From: Pseudomonadota bacterium
GTDB lineage: Bacteria; Desulfobacterota; Desulfobacteria; Desulfobacterales; RPRI01
Assembly (NCBI GenBank): GCA_018901125.1
Contig: JAHIFE010000159.1
Coordinates: forward strand, 1-56,723
DNA: 56,723 nucleotides
Direction of reading: 5' to 3'
Shown here: in pieces, positions 17,195 through 26,908 of the stretch
Layout: each line of letters begins with the position of its first letter
Position numbering within the stretch: position 1 is the first letter of the stretch
Notes under the pieces: model-generated
Told to the model about the DNA's origin: nothing
Database searches by the model: none
Seen by the model: the letters and a program-made list of their open reading frames with translations, nothing else
Translations under genes and position numbers: made by a program

Positions 17195-18724
17195 TCATAT
17201 TTCAACTATCTCGAATTCCTGGAAATGATATTTGCGCTCGGGATATATTACAATTTGTCTTCCTATCATTTTTTCAAGAGAAATAATAAGATGATTTTCC
17301 TCAACATGAAGAAGCTCGGCTATTTCCGGATGAACATGCAAAGCAACTTTGGTGCCTGCCATATCAAGAGATTCCCTTTGAATTTCCCTGTAAATATTAT
17401 AACAAATAGTTTGTTTAGATAAAAGCTTTCCGTCGCCCTCACAGTAGAAGCACGGTTCGCAAAGCGCTTGTATCAAGGGGGACCGGATCCTTTTTCTTGT
17501 CATTTGTATCAATCCCATTTCCGAAATAGGAAGAATATTGGTTTTGCTTTTATCTTTAGCCAGAGCCTCCCTGAAAGCGTTAAATACTTTCTCCTGATTC
17601 TGCTTTTTTTCCATGTCAATGAAATCAATTATTATTATACCGCCGATATCTCTTAAACGAACCTGGTATGCAATTTCTTTTACCGCTTCAAGATTGGTTT
17701 TTAATATGGTTTCTTCCAGATTATGCTTGCCCACATAACGGCCCGTGTTGACATCAATTGCGACAAGAGCTTCAGTGTGCTCTATTACAATATACCCCCC
17801 GGATTTTAGCCATATTTTTCTTTTTATGGCTCGGGAAATATCTCCTTCGAGGTTATAAGCATCAAAAATAGGTTCGTAATCTTCATATAATTCTACTGCG
17901 CTTTTTAGGCTGGGCATGAAGGTGTCTAGAAAGGAAAGAACTGATTCATAATCCGGACGTGAATCAATAATCATTTTATCCGCTTCGTGCATCAGAAGGT
18001 CCCTTGCGGCACGAAGGCATACCGTAAGCTCTTTGTGAAGTAATGAAGGAGCTGCGGCCTTTTTGTTTTTTTCCTGAATATTCCTCCATAAATTAATAAG
18101 AAAGCTCATTTCATTTTCAAGAGTCTCTTCATGAATTCCTTCGGCAGCGGTTCTTACAATATATCCGTAATTCTCTTTTCTTAGAGAAATGATCATTTCT
18201 TTTAAACGGTTTCTTTCCGTTTCGTTCTCAATACGCCTCGATACGCCTATATGATCCGAATTTGGCATAAGCACTAAAAATCTTCCCGGAAGTGCAGCAT
18301 AGGAAGTAACCCTGGCTCCTTTGGTTCCAATAGGCGGCTTTGCAACCTGGACAAGCAGTTCCTGGCCTTCGGTAATAAGATCCCCGATCTTTATATCATG
18401 ATTTTTTTTTGAAAAATGAGTTGGTTCCTGATATAAATTTTCAGTATCGTCTATTTGGACTTCGCCTGAATTAAAAGGGTTAAGTTCATTGAAAACACCC
18501 ATATTAAGATCATCAACATATATAAAAGCAGCTTGATTAATACCTATATCGATAAAAGCGGCCTGCATTCCAGGTAATACTCTTTGTACCTTTCCTTTAT
18601 AGATATTTCCCGCAATATCGGAGATGTTTCCTCTTTCAATAAAAAATTCCGAAATAGTTCCGTCTTCAAGAAGAGCTACTCTTGTTTCATGTTCACAGAC
18701 ATTCACAACAATCTTCTTGTACAT
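17195..18724 (-). CDS. rng: Ribonuclease E/G family endoribonuclease (RNase G)
   Basis: 509 residues, close to E. coli RNase G (489) and lacking the long RNase E tail. The S1 domain is at residues about 35-130 (GNIYKGKVQRVLPGMQAAFI). The catalytic DNase-I-like part has both metal-binding aspartates, in VAIDVNTGRYVGKHN and IIIIDFIDM. CEPCFYCEGDG is the Zn-link cysteine segment that joins subunits. It processes rRNA 5' ends and decays mRNA in the cytoplasm. AAGGGG precedes the ATG. The gene follows the radical SAM/DUF2344 gene on the same strand, a common pairing, but the usual rplU-rpmA do not follow. Confidence 0.9.
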   Translation of the reverse strand: MYKKIVVNVCEHETRVALLEDGTISEFFIERGNISDIAGNIYKGKVQRVLPGMQAAFIDIGINQAAFIYVDDLNMGVFNELNPFNSGEVQIDDTENLYQEPTHFSKKNHDIKIGDLITEGQELLVQVAKPPIGTKGARVTSYAALPGRFLVLMPNSDHIGVSRRIENETERNRLKEMIISLRKENYGYIVRTAAEGIHEETLENEMSFLINLWRNIQEKNKKAAAPSLLHKELTVCLRAARDLLMHEADKMIIDSRPDYESVLSFLDTFMPSLKSAVELYEDYEPIFDAYNLEGDISRAIKRKIWLKSGGYIVIEHTEALVAIDVNTGRYVGKHNLEETILKTNLEAVKEIAYQVRLRDIGGIIIIDFIDMEKKQNQEKVFNAFREALAKDKSKTNILPISEMGLIQMTRKRIRSPLIQALCEPCFYCEGDGKLLSKQTICYNIYREIQRESLDMAGTKVALHVHPEIAELLHVEENHLIISLEKMIGRQIVIYPERKYHFQEFEIVEI

Positions 18725-18835
18725 AATAACCCCTTCTTATCGTAGGTAGTTTCCGAACACGAATATCGGAAATTGCTGTGCGCTTTACAATATACGCTTT
18801 AACTGGGAATTTGATGTTCTAATTCCAGAATCATA

Positions 18836-21340
18836 TCATAATACGGATATTTTTACTATACGTGCCGTTTTTAAAATTTTTTCAGAAAGAGTAAATATTT
18901 TTTTAATAATCTCGGCGGGTCTTGCCGTTATACCTGATCCTGAGGATAATGCCATTTTAAGTCTTTCAGGAGATATCAGATCAATACTGTTTATAATTTC
19001 TTTTAAATCAATCTTTTTTATCACCCCTTTTTTATTTGTGCGCTCAAGAACAGTCTCTGATCCCTTTTCGAATAATTCCAGACAGTTTTTATCAAAACTT
19101 CCTGACTGTAATATCACCTCATACAAATGTATTGCAGCCTTAAGTCTTTTGTTTTTAAGATTTTGATCTTCCTCACAGCCCAAAACAGATAATCCTTCGG
19201 GAAGCTGTTTGTTCAGCTTTTCAATGATTAAAAATGCTTGGGTGTCAGCCGTTACAGTCAGATATAATGTTTCACAAAGACTTTCAATTCCTATGGGAAG
19301 AGTGTCTTCAAAAGATATTTTCGGCATGGGATGAAAACCTTGCGAATAAGCAACTTGAATTCCGCATCTCCTGATTGCCCGCAAAAATATGTTTATCATC
19401 TCAAGATGTCCGAAAAATTTAGCCGAATCCTTTTTATAAAAAGTAATCTTAAGCTTCTTAAAGTTTATTGTTTCAGGTTCAATTATTTCAGAATTTACGT
19501 TTATTACTTCACCATTGTTTTTGCAATACTTTGGCTCAATACCGTCAAAATCACATACACCGCAACTGTTACAGATATTTCTGCAATCATCAGAAGTTGT
19601 TGCAAGTAACGCTTGATCAAATTCACTTATTAAAAATTTCTTTGTAACCCTTACGTCAATATGATCCCAGGCAAGTGGTTCCGATATCGTCCTTTTTCTG
19701 AAAAGATAAAAGGCAGGATCAATACCGGCAGTTGATATGGCTTCTTCCCACAGGTCATGCCTGAATTTGTCGCTCCAGCCATCAAATCTGCATCCTTTTT
19801 CATAAGCTGTAACAAGCAGGCTGTTAAGCCTTCTGTCACCACGCGCCCATAATCCTTCAAGAAAACTTACTTTAGGATTCTGCCATTTAAAATTGATTCC
19901 CGAAACATCAAGTTTGTTTTTAATCAGCCTGATCTTTTCTTCCGATTCTTCCAAAGATATCTGGGGACACCACTGAAAAGGAGTATGAGCCTTTGGGATA
20001 AATGTTGAAACACTTACATTAATTGCGCTGCTTTTTCTGATCCTGCTTTTCCGCAGCCTGTAAACAAGCTCTATAAGCTCTTTTATATCATCATCTGTTT
20101 CGGTTGGAAGTCCGACCATAAAATAAAGCTTTATAGACTGCCACCCCATACCCAATGCGGTATTAACCGAATGGATAATGTCTTCTTCGTTAATATTTTT
20201 ATTAATAACATTTCTCAAGCGCTGGCTTCCGGCCTCCGGCGCTATTGTAAAACCTGTTTTCCTTACTTTTTTTACAAGGTTAACAAGTTCAGGGGTTAAT
20301 GATCCTGCCCGAAGAGATGGGAAAGAAACGGCTATATGTTCCGATTCATAGTTTGCCATCAATTGTTCAAGAAGAGGAGTTAATGAGCAGTAGTCTCCTG
20401 TGCTCAAAGATAATAATGAAACATCTTCATATCCGGTTGAGGCAATTGACTTATTGGAAATATTAATAATATTTTCCAAAGACCTTTCACGAACCGGCCT
20501 GTATATCATTCCTGCCTGGCAGAATCTGCATCCTCTTGAACAACCTCTTGCAATTTCAATCCGAAGCCGGTCATGAATCGGTTTGGAGTATGGGATTACC
20601 GGTTTGTCAGGAAAAGGCGCTTCATTAAGATCGCTTATTATTGTTCGGGTGATTTTGGAATAATCTGAAAATTTAGGAGTTAAAATCTGAAATTTGTTTC
20701 CATCATATTTTTCCTCAAAGAAAGAAGGTATATAAACTCCTTCTATTTGAGACCATGCTTTTAAGAGCGAATCTTTATCGTTACCTGAATCTTCTTTCCA
20801 TTTTATCCAGGCGTTTGACATTTCAACAATTACATTCTCACCGTCTCCTATTACAATGGCATCAAAAATTTTGGATACAGTCTCAGGATTACATGTGCAA
20901 GGGCCTCCTGCAATTATAAAAGGATAAGAAATATCCCTTTGACTTGAATAAAAGGGGATATTTGCAAGGTCAAGCATTGTGAGTATATTTGTAAAATTAA
21001 GTTCATAAAGGAGGCTGAATCCTATCATATCAAATTTAGCAAGAGGTCTGCGGGTCTCAAGCGAAAAAAGAGGTGTATTTGAAGAGCGAAGATATGCTTC
21101 AAAATCAGCAGCGGGAGTAAATACTCTTTCGGCAGCGATATTTTTATGGCTGTTCAAAATATGGTATAAAATCTGAAGCCCAAAATGAGAAGTACCAACT
21201 TCATATAAATCAGGAAATGCAAGAGCAACAGAGAACAATAATCCTTTATAATCTTTTTTTACAGTATTTACTTCCGAGCCCAGATAGCGGCTGGGCTGCT
21301 CAACTAGCGACAATATATTGTCAATATTATTTATGGCCAT
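18836..21340 (-). CDS. Radical SAM protein (TIGR03960-like) fused to a DUF2344 (TIGR03936) domain
   Basis: 834 residues. The N-terminus resembles a B12-binding-like domain (LALPDLYEVGTSHFGLQILY, here preceded by VA). The radical SAM core carries CSRGCRFCQ, the three cysteines that bind the 4Fe-4S cluster, followed by typical APEAGSQRLR and FMVGLPTE segments. A second Cys-rich stretch (CRNICNSCGVCDFDG) precedes the C-terminal DUF2344 domain (residues about 640-834, YSQGFHPMPKISF). Fusion of the two is common in this lineage; elsewhere they are separate genes. Its position beside RNase G suggests a role in RNA or ribosome modification, but the reaction is unknown to me. Confidence 0.85.
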   Translation of the reverse strand: MAINNIDNILSLVEQPSRYLGSEVNTVKKDYKGLLFSVALAFPDLYEVGTSHFGLQILYHILNSHKNIAAERVFTPAADFEAYLRSSNTPLFSLETRRPLAKFDMIGFSLLYELNFTNILTMLDLANIPFYSSQRDISYPFIIAGGPCTCNPETVSKIFDAIVIGDGENVIVEMSNAWIKWKEDSGNDKDSLLKAWSQIEGVYIPSFFEEKYDGNKFQILTPKFSDYSKITRTIISDLNEAPFPDKPVIPYSKPIHDRLRIEIARGCSRGCRFCQAGMIYRPVRERSLENIINISNKSIASTGYEDVSLLSLSTGDYCSLTPLLEQLMANYESEHIAVSFPSLRAGSLTPELVNLVKKVRKTGFTIAPEAGSQRLRNVINKNINEEDIIHSVNTALGMGWQSIKLYFMVGLPTETDDDIKELIELVYRLRKSRIRKSSAINVSVSTFIPKAHTPFQWCPQISLEESEEKIRLIKNKLDVSGINFKWQNPKVSFLEGLWARGDRRLNSLLVTAYEKGCRFDGWSDKFRHDLWEEAISTAGIDPAFYLFRKRTISEPLAWDHIDVRVTKKFLISEFDQALLATTSDDCRNICNSCGVCDFDGIEPKYCKNNGEVINVNSEIIEPETINFKKLKITFYKKDSAKFFGHLEMINIFLRAIRRCGIQVAYSQGFHPMPKISFEDTLPIGIESLCETLYLTVTADTQAFLIIEKLNKQLPEGLSVLGCEEDQNLKNKRLKAAIHLYEVILQSGSFDKNCLELFEKGSETVLERTNKKGVIKKIDLKEIINSIDLISPERLKMALSSGSGITARPAEIIKKIFTLSEKILKTARIVKISVL

Positions 21341-21505
21341 ATTATTTGTTTAAAAAGCCCCCTCAATTTTTTATTTTTATAAGATAAATTTTCATTTTCA
21401 ATATAAACATATACATGGAAAAATGGGAAAATGTGCTATATATATTACATTGAATAAATAAAAAAGAAACATCTGTTGATTAATTGTTTATAATTGGATG
21501 TTATT

Positions 21506-22888
21506 ATGAAAAAATACAAAATATTATCTCTGTTGAATTCCGAAACTCCGCTTGACAGTATCGTTATTAACGGATGGGTGAGAACAAAGCGGGATTCCTC
21601 CTCTTTTTCTTTTATAGAAGTCAACGATGGGTCGTGCTTAAAAAATATTCAGATAATCGCTGAAAATAAACTTAGCAATTACAACGATATTAAAAAACTA
21701 TCCATAGGCTCGGCAGTGACTGTATACGGAGATCTTGCCGAATCAAAAGGAAGCGGGCAGAAATGGGAAATTCAGGCAAAAAAATTTGATATAATCAGCA
21801 TAGCTTCCGATTCATACCCTCTACAGAAAAAACGCCATACGGATGAATATTTACGAACAATAGCACATCTAAGGCCTCGCACAAATAAATACGGTGCTGT
21901 TTTCCGTATAAGATCGGAGTTGTCTTTTGCCATACACAAATTCTTCCGGGATAAAGGATTTAAATATATTCACACCCCCATTATTACAGGTTCGGACTGT
22001 GAAGGTGCAGGCGAGATGTTTAAAGTCACAGCTATAGACCCGGAAAAGGCAATAAAAATAAATGGGCAATCGGATTATTCGCAGGAATTTTTCGGAAAAC
22101 CTGCAAACCTTACTGTATCGGGCCAGCTGTCCGCAGAAATGTTTGCGCTTGCTCTTGGAGATGTATATACATTCGGGCCCACATTCAGGGCGGAAAACTC
22201 AAATACAAGAAGACATGCTGCTGAATTCTGGATGATAGAGCCTGAGATGGTTTTTTGCGATATAAATGATGATATGGATCTTGGCGAACAAACAATAAAA
22301 TATTTAACAGGTTATGCTCTTAAAGAATGTAAAGAAGATTTGGAATTGTTTGCAACATTTGTTGATAAGGAACTTATTAACAATCTGGAGAATATATGTT
22401 CATCGGATTTTATAAGATTGCCATACGAAGAAGCAGTAAAAATATTAAAAGAATCCAAAGAAAAATTCGAATATGAAGTATCTTTCGGCAAAGACCTTCA
22501 GGCAGAACATGAAAATTATCTTGCGGGGCAGTATTTTAAAAAACCGGTAATTCTGTATAACTATCCAAAAAGCATAAAACCATTTTATATGAGGGTAAGC
22601 GACGATGATAAAACAGTTGCGGCAATGGATATTCTTGTACCCGGCATAGGAGAATTAATAGGCGGCAGCCAGCGCGAAGAACGTCTTGATGTGCTCGAAT
22701 TGCGAATGGAAGAATGCGGATTGATTAAGGAGAATTACTGGTGGTACCTTGATTCGCGTCGTTTTGGAACTGTTCCGCACAGCGGTTTCGGACTTGGCTT
22801 TGAAAGACTTTTAATGCTTGTAACAGGTATTAAAAACATACGCGATGTGATACCTTTTCCGAGAACCCCGGGAAATATTGAATTTTGA
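21506..22888 (+). CDS. asnS: Asparaginyl-tRNA synthetase
   Basis: 460 residues from the ATG at 21506; an in-frame ATG at 21494 would add four. It has an N-terminal OB anticodon-binding domain (INGWVRTKRDSSSFSFIEV) and a class II catalytic core. Motif 2 is FGPTFRAENSNTRRHAAEFW and motif 3 GFGLGFERLLMLVTG, ending IRDVIPFPRTPGN as in AsnRS rather than AspRS. The enzyme attaches asparagine to tRNA-Asn. With glnS at 31521 in the same window, the organism can charge both amides directly. It is divergent from the radical SAM gene, with about 150 bp between. Confidence 0.93.
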   Translation: MKKYKILSLLNSETPLDSIVINGWVRTKRDSSSFSFIEVNDGSCLKNIQIIAENKLSNYNDIKKLSIGSAVTVYGDLAESKGSGQKWEIQAKKFDIISIASDSYPLQKKRHTDEYLRTIAHLRPRTNKYGAVFRIRSELSFAIHKFFRDKGFKYIHTPIITGSDCEGAGEMFKVTAIDPEKAIKINGQSDYSQEFFGKPANLTVSGQLSAEMFALALGDVYTFGPTFRAENSNTRRHAAEFWMIEPEMVFCDINDDMDLGEQTIKYLTGYALKECKEDLELFATFVDKELINNLENICSSDFIRLPYEEAVKILKESKEKFEYEVSFGKDLQAEHENYLAGQYFKKPVILYNYPKSIKPFYMRVSDDDKTVAAMDILVPGIGELIGGSQREERLDVLELRMEECGLIKENYWWYLDSRRFGTVPHSGFGLGFERLLMLVTGIKNIRDVIPFPRTPGNIEF

Positions 22889-22970
22889 GTGACTCGGGAA
22901 AACAGTATCAAAACGTAAATCTACCGCAAAGTATTTGAAAATAGTCATACATAATAAGGACCAGTGTTTA

Positions 22971-23672
22971 ATGTGTGGAAGGTTTGCCCAATTTAGTCCT
23001 TTAAATATACTTCGGCAAAAATTTAAAATTGATGACGCATCATGTGATTTTACTGCCAGTTATAATGTTGCTCCCACTCAGGAAGTGCTTGTAATTGTAA
23101 AACGGGATAATAAAAATTATTTGGAAAAACAACATTGGGGGCTGGTGCCCCATTGGGCAAAGGACGGATCAACCGGTTTTCGCATGATCAATGCCAGAAT
23201 GGAGACCATCGCAACAAAACCTGCTTTCCGGGAAGCATTTAAAAAGCGTAGGTGCCTTGTTATTGCGGACGGCTTTTATGAGTGGAAAGGAGAAAAAGGC
23301 CGAAAGCAACCTTATTTTATTTCCATTACCTCCGGTGAACCGTTCGCCTTTGCCGGTTTATGGGATACATGGAACAAAAAAACAGGCGATAAAGAGACTG
23401 CTTATAAATCATGCACAATTATAACAACAACTGCAAGCAAATCAGTTGCTGAGCTTCACGATCGAATGCCTGTAATTTTTCTGCCCAAGTACCAGGAATT
23501 GTGGTTGAATCCTGAATTGCAATCTTCAAATGATTTAGAAGCTATATTACATGATGGTATAACAAGTAACATGAAATATTACCAGGTTTCAAAGCAGGTA
23601 AACCTGGTAAAAAATAATAACCCTACTTGTGTGGTGCCTTTGATTTTACCATCCTGCCATCGCAATATTTAA
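22971..23672 (+). CDS. SRAP-family abasic-site processing protein (YedK/HMCES-like)
   Basis: 233 residues. The start must be the ATG at 22971, because the family needs Cys at position 2 (MCGRFAQ) as N-terminal nucleophile; the longer frame from 22935 would bury it. AAGGA lies 10 nt upstream. Other family motifs are YNVAPTQ, HWGLVPHWAKD, INARMETIATKPAFREAF, ADGFYEWK and the catalytic histidine in HDRMPVIF. SRAP proteins form a thiazolidine crosslink with abasic sites in single-stranded DNA and shield replication forks. It lies 82 bp after asnS and ends 3 bp before the convergent tyrA. Confidence 0.93.
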   Translation: MCGRFAQFSPLNILRQKFKIDDASCDFTASYNVAPTQEVLVIVKRDNKNYLEKQHWGLVPHWAKDGSTGFRMINARMETIATKPAFREAFKKRRCLVIADGFYEWKGEKGRKQPYFISITSGEPFAFAGLWDTWNKKTGDKETAYKSCTIITTTASKSVAELHDRMPVIFLPKYQELWLNPELQSSNDLEAILHDGITSNMKYYQVSKQVNLVKNNNPTCVVPLILPSCHRNI

Positions 23673-23675
23673 CCT

Positions 23676-24509
23676 TCAGGAGTAAAGTGCGCTTATTATT
23701 TTATTGCTTTCTTTTAGAGCATCTTTGCAGGAATCTTTGAAAAATTCACGGATGTTTTCCATAAACAGGGTTCCGCTTTCATCCTGACCCGATAAAAGAG
23801 CATTTTTGCCTTCATCCATCGCAGAAATAAAAACTTCCAAAACATCTTTAAAGTTTTTGTTCTTATTTATAAGGCTTTTATAAAGATCAAGATCCTGGGC
23901 AAAAAGGCGGCCTATCAGATTATAGTTTATCTTAAATACCGGGGTAGAACATGAAAGCACATTGCCGGCATCCATATTCATCTTTTGCAGCGTTCTTGCC
24001 ATACAAATGGTGGTAAAATGAGTAAGCCCCTGCACAACAGCCATATGCCTGTCGTGAGTTAAAGGGTCCATCGTACACAAAACAGCGCCTTTTGAAGCAT
24101 ATTCATTTTCTATCCATTTTAGCCAACGCTCTCCTTTGCCTGGGCATAATACTATATTCTGTCCTTTTATTGAATCAGTGAAAGGGCCAAATAATGGATG
24201 CGTGCCGAGGACATCAGCCTTGGTATTATCTGTCATGCTTATTACTATTTCTTCTTTTAATGAGCACATGTCCATAAGAAGCTGGCCTTCTCGCATAAGA
24301 GGGCCAATTTCTTTTGAAATAGAAACGGCGGCAGTAAGAGGAACGCTTAAAACAACTACATTACATTCTTTTGCAACATCAGTATAAGTAATATCGGTGG
24401 TTCTTCCTGAAACCAAAACCTTGTGGCCAGCGGCAGAAAAAAAATTATTAAACCACCTGCCCATGCTTCCTGTTCCGCCAATTATGCCAATCGATATTAT
24501 TTTATTCAT
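23676..24509 (-). CDS. tyrA: Prephenate dehydrogenase
   Basis: 277 residues. A Rossmann NAD(P)-binding start (IGIIGGTGSMGRWFNNFF) is followed by SVPLTAAV, DMCSLKEEIV, GTHPLFGPF and the DRHMAVVQGLTHF helix, as in monofunctional TyrA. There is no chorismate mutase domain; that activity is carried by PheA of the same operon. The enzyme oxidises prephenate to 4-hydroxyphenylpyruvate for tyrosine. Its ATG overlaps the aroC stop by 4 bp (ATGA), so translation is coupled. It is the last gene of the aromatic operon. Confidence 0.88.
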   Translation of the reverse strand: MNKIISIGIIGGTGSMGRWFNNFFSAAGHKVLVSGRTTDITYTDVAKECNVVVLSVPLTAAVSISKEIGPLMREGQLLMDMCSLKEEIVISMTDNTKADVLGTHPLFGPFTDSIKGQNIVLCPGKGERWLKWIENEYASKGAVLCTMDPLTHDRHMAVVQGLTHFTTICMARTLQKMNMDAGNVLSCSTPVFKINYNLIGRLFAQDLDLYKSLINKNKNFKDVLEVFISAMDEGKNALLSGQDESGTLFMENIREFFKDSCKDALKESNKIISALYS

Positions 24510-25558
24510 CGGATAGCTCTTTGTCTCAATAAATGATCAGCCAGAACAAGGCATACCATTGACTCGCAAACTACATTTATCCGAGGTATAGCTGAAATAT
24601 CATGACGTCCTGAGATAGATATGGTTCTTTCTTTTTTTGACAAATCAATAGTATTTTGTTCTATGGAAATAGAAGGAATAGGCTTTACTGCAACCCGCAT
24701 AATGATTTCATCTCCGTTAGATATTCCGGCAAGAATTCCTCCGGCATTATTTGTTAAAAAGCCATCCGGGGTTATAGGATCATTATTTTCCGAACCAAGC
24801 AAAGATGAAGCTTTAAAACCGGCCCCGATCTCAATTCCTTTAACAGCGCCGATACTCATCAATGCTTTTGCAAGTTCAGCGTCAAGTTTATCAAAAACCG
24901 GCTCTCCAAGCCCTGCCGGAACTCCTCTTGCGACAATTTCAACTATTCCGCCAAGAGAATCCCCCTTGCTTTTTACTTCTTTAACTCTTTTTTCCATTTC
25001 TGCAGCGGTATTATTGTCAGGGCAAAAAAACATGTTTTGGGATATAACGTCAAGATTGCGCTCATTTGCCTTGATTCCGCCCAGCTCAATCGTATAAGCA
25101 CAGATGCTTATATTCTCTTTTTCAAGTAAAGCCTTGGCAACAGCGCCTGCCGCAACTCTTGCAACAGTTTCTCTTGCGGAAGCTCTTCCACCACCTCTCC
25201 AGTCCCTTATTCCATACTTGGCATGATAAGATATGTCGCCATGGCCGGGCCTGAAAATATCCGCATATTTTTTATAAGCGTCCGAATGTTGATCCTTGTT
25301 TTTAATCATAATCATAACAGAAGTTCCGGTTGTAAATCCATTAAACACCCCGGACATTATGATTGCTTCATCAGGCTCTTTTCTTGCAGTGCTTGCGATT
25401 GAGCTGCCAGGCTTTCTCCTGTCCAGCATAGCCTGGATAATTTGTTCATCAAGCGGTATTTGGGAAGGGCACCCGTCAATAACAACACCAACCCCTTTAC
25501 CGTGCGATTCGCCCCAGGTTGTTATTCTAAATAATGTTCCAAACGAGTTTCCGGACAT
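24506..25558 (-). CDS. aroC: Chorismate synthase
   Basis: 350 residues from the ATG at 25558 (MSGNSFGTLFRITTWGESHG). A longer frame to 25624 would overlap aroA and is rejected. Signatures are the GESHG start, RPGHGDISYHAKYGIRDWRG, GRASARETVARVAAGAVAK and, near the end, GRHDISAIPR. The FMN-dependent enzyme converts EPSP to chorismate, the last common step. The gene begins 4 bp after the aroA stop and overlaps tyrA by 4 bp. Confidence 0.95.
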   Translation of the reverse strand: MSGNSFGTLFRITTWGESHGKGVGVVIDGCPSQIPLDEQIIQAMLDRRKPGSSIASTARKEPDEAIIMSGVFNGFTTGTSVMIMIKNKDQHSDAYKKYADIFRPGHGDISYHAKYGIRDWRGGGRASARETVARVAAGAVAKALLEKENISICAYTIELGGIKANERNLDVISQNMFFCPDNNTAAEMEKRVKEVKSKGDSLGGIVEIVARGVPAGLGEPVFDKLDAELAKALMSIGAVKGIEIGAGFKASSLLGSENNDPITPDGFLTNNAGGILAGISNGDEIIMRVAVKPIPSISIEQNTIDLSKKERTISISGRHDISAIPRINVVCESMVCLVLADHLLRQRAIR

Positions 25559-25562
25559 ATTA

Positions 25563-26828
25563 TTATCCCGAGCTTCCAAGCTTTTCAAAAACATCCCAGA
25601 AATTTGGAAAAGACTTTTCAACACATTTTTTGTCTTCTATAATTATTCCCGGAGTTCTAAGACCTGCAACTGCGAAACTCATAGCTATTCTGTGATCGTT
25701 GTATGTGTCAATATGAGCCCCTGCCGGAGTTCCACCTTTAATAACAAGATCCGATCCTACAGATTTTGCTTCAATTCCTGTTTTTGAAAGTTCATTTATA
25801 ACAGCCGATAGACGGTCGCTTTCTTTTGCTTTTAAATGTTCAACATTTTTTATAACAGTAGTTCCATTTGCAAAAGCTGCAACTACTGCAAGAGTTGGAA
25901 CCATATCTGGCATATCGGACATATCCGTTTCAATTCCGACAAGCGATCCGCCCTTAACCGTAATTCCATCGCTTTCAAAATAAACTTTGCATCCCATCTT
26001 TTCAAAAAGCCCTGTAAGCTTGAGATCTCCCTGACGCGAATCTTTTGTAATACCTTTAACCTTGATTTCAGAACCGGTAATGGCAGCGGCAGCCCAGAAA
26101 TATCCTGCCTGTGAACAATCCGGTTCGACCAAAAAAGAACCGGCCCTGTATACTTGTTGTCCGTCTACAGCAAATCCGGTATAGCCATCCCGGGATACAT
26201 TTACCCCCAGTTTTGCCATAATATCAATCGTCATATCTATATAGGGTTTTGATACAGGCCCTTCCACAACCTTTATCTTTATTCCTTTTTCAGTGTAGGG
26301 AGCAATTAAAAGGACTGAAGATAAAAACTGGCTGCTGATGTTACATTTAAGTTCAATATATCCGCCTTTTATTTTTCCACCTTTTATTATTACAGGCGGG
26401 CATCCGTTGTTATCAACTGAACGGGCTTCTACTCCCAGGCTGTTTAAACCGTCAAGTAAATCCTGAATCGGGCGCATTGACATACGTTCTGTTCCGGTAA
26501 GCGTGTACTCGCCATCACCAAGAGCGGCCACACCGGTTAAAAGACGCATGGATGTTCCGGAATTGGCAAGATAAATCGGTTTATTATATGCCCTAAGAAC
26601 TCCTTTCGAACCATATACTATTACTTCTTTTTCGAAATCCTCAATTTTAACGCCCATCAGACGCAGAGTTTCCAGCGTTAGAATAGTATCTTCACTTTTA
26701 AGACAGTTCTTTAAGTTACAACGTCCATCCGATAATGCCGATGCAATCAAAAGCCTGTGTGTGTAGCTTTTTGAACCTGGCACTTCAATTTCGCATTTAT
26801 TGACAATTCTGGGAAGTATTTCTATCAT
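25563..26828 (-). CDS. aroA: 3-phosphoshikimate 1-carboxyvinyltransferase (EPSP synthase)
   Basis: 421 residues, normal for the family. Substrate-binding motifs are PGSKSYTHRLLIASAL at the N-terminus, YLANSGTSMRLLTGV, QFLSSVLLIAP, KESDRLSAV and DHRIAMSFAVAGLR. It transfers the enolpyruvyl group of PEP to shikimate 3-phosphate. It stands between pheA (80 bp upstream) and aroC (4 bp downstream). The shikimate kinase, dehydroquinase and shikimate dehydrogenase genes are not in this window. Confidence 0.95.
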   Translation of the reverse strand: MIEILPRIVNKCEIEVPGSKSYTHRLLIASALSDGRCNLKNCLKSEDTILTLETLRLMGVKIEDFEKEVIVYGSKGVLRAYNKPIYLANSGTSMRLLTGVAALGDGEYTLTGTERMSMRPIQDLLDGLNSLGVEARSVDNNGCPPVIIKGGKIKGGYIELKCNISSQFLSSVLLIAPYTEKGIKIKVVEGPVSKPYIDMTIDIMAKLGVNVSRDGYTGFAVDGQQVYRAGSFLVEPDCSQAGYFWAAAAITGSEIKVKGITKDSRQGDLKLTGLFEKMGCKVYFESDGITVKGGSLVGIETDMSDMPDMVPTLAVVAAFANGTTVIKNVEHLKAKESDRLSAVINELSKTGIEAKSVGSDLVIKGGTPAGAHIDTYNDHRIAMSFAVAGLRTPGIIIEDKKCVEKSFPNFWDVFEKLGSSG

Positions 26829-26908
26829 ATTTATTTATCAGTATTTTAAATTAAAGCATGAAAAACAGCGTTGATCACATATACCATTATCATGATTACC
26901 GGGTTTTA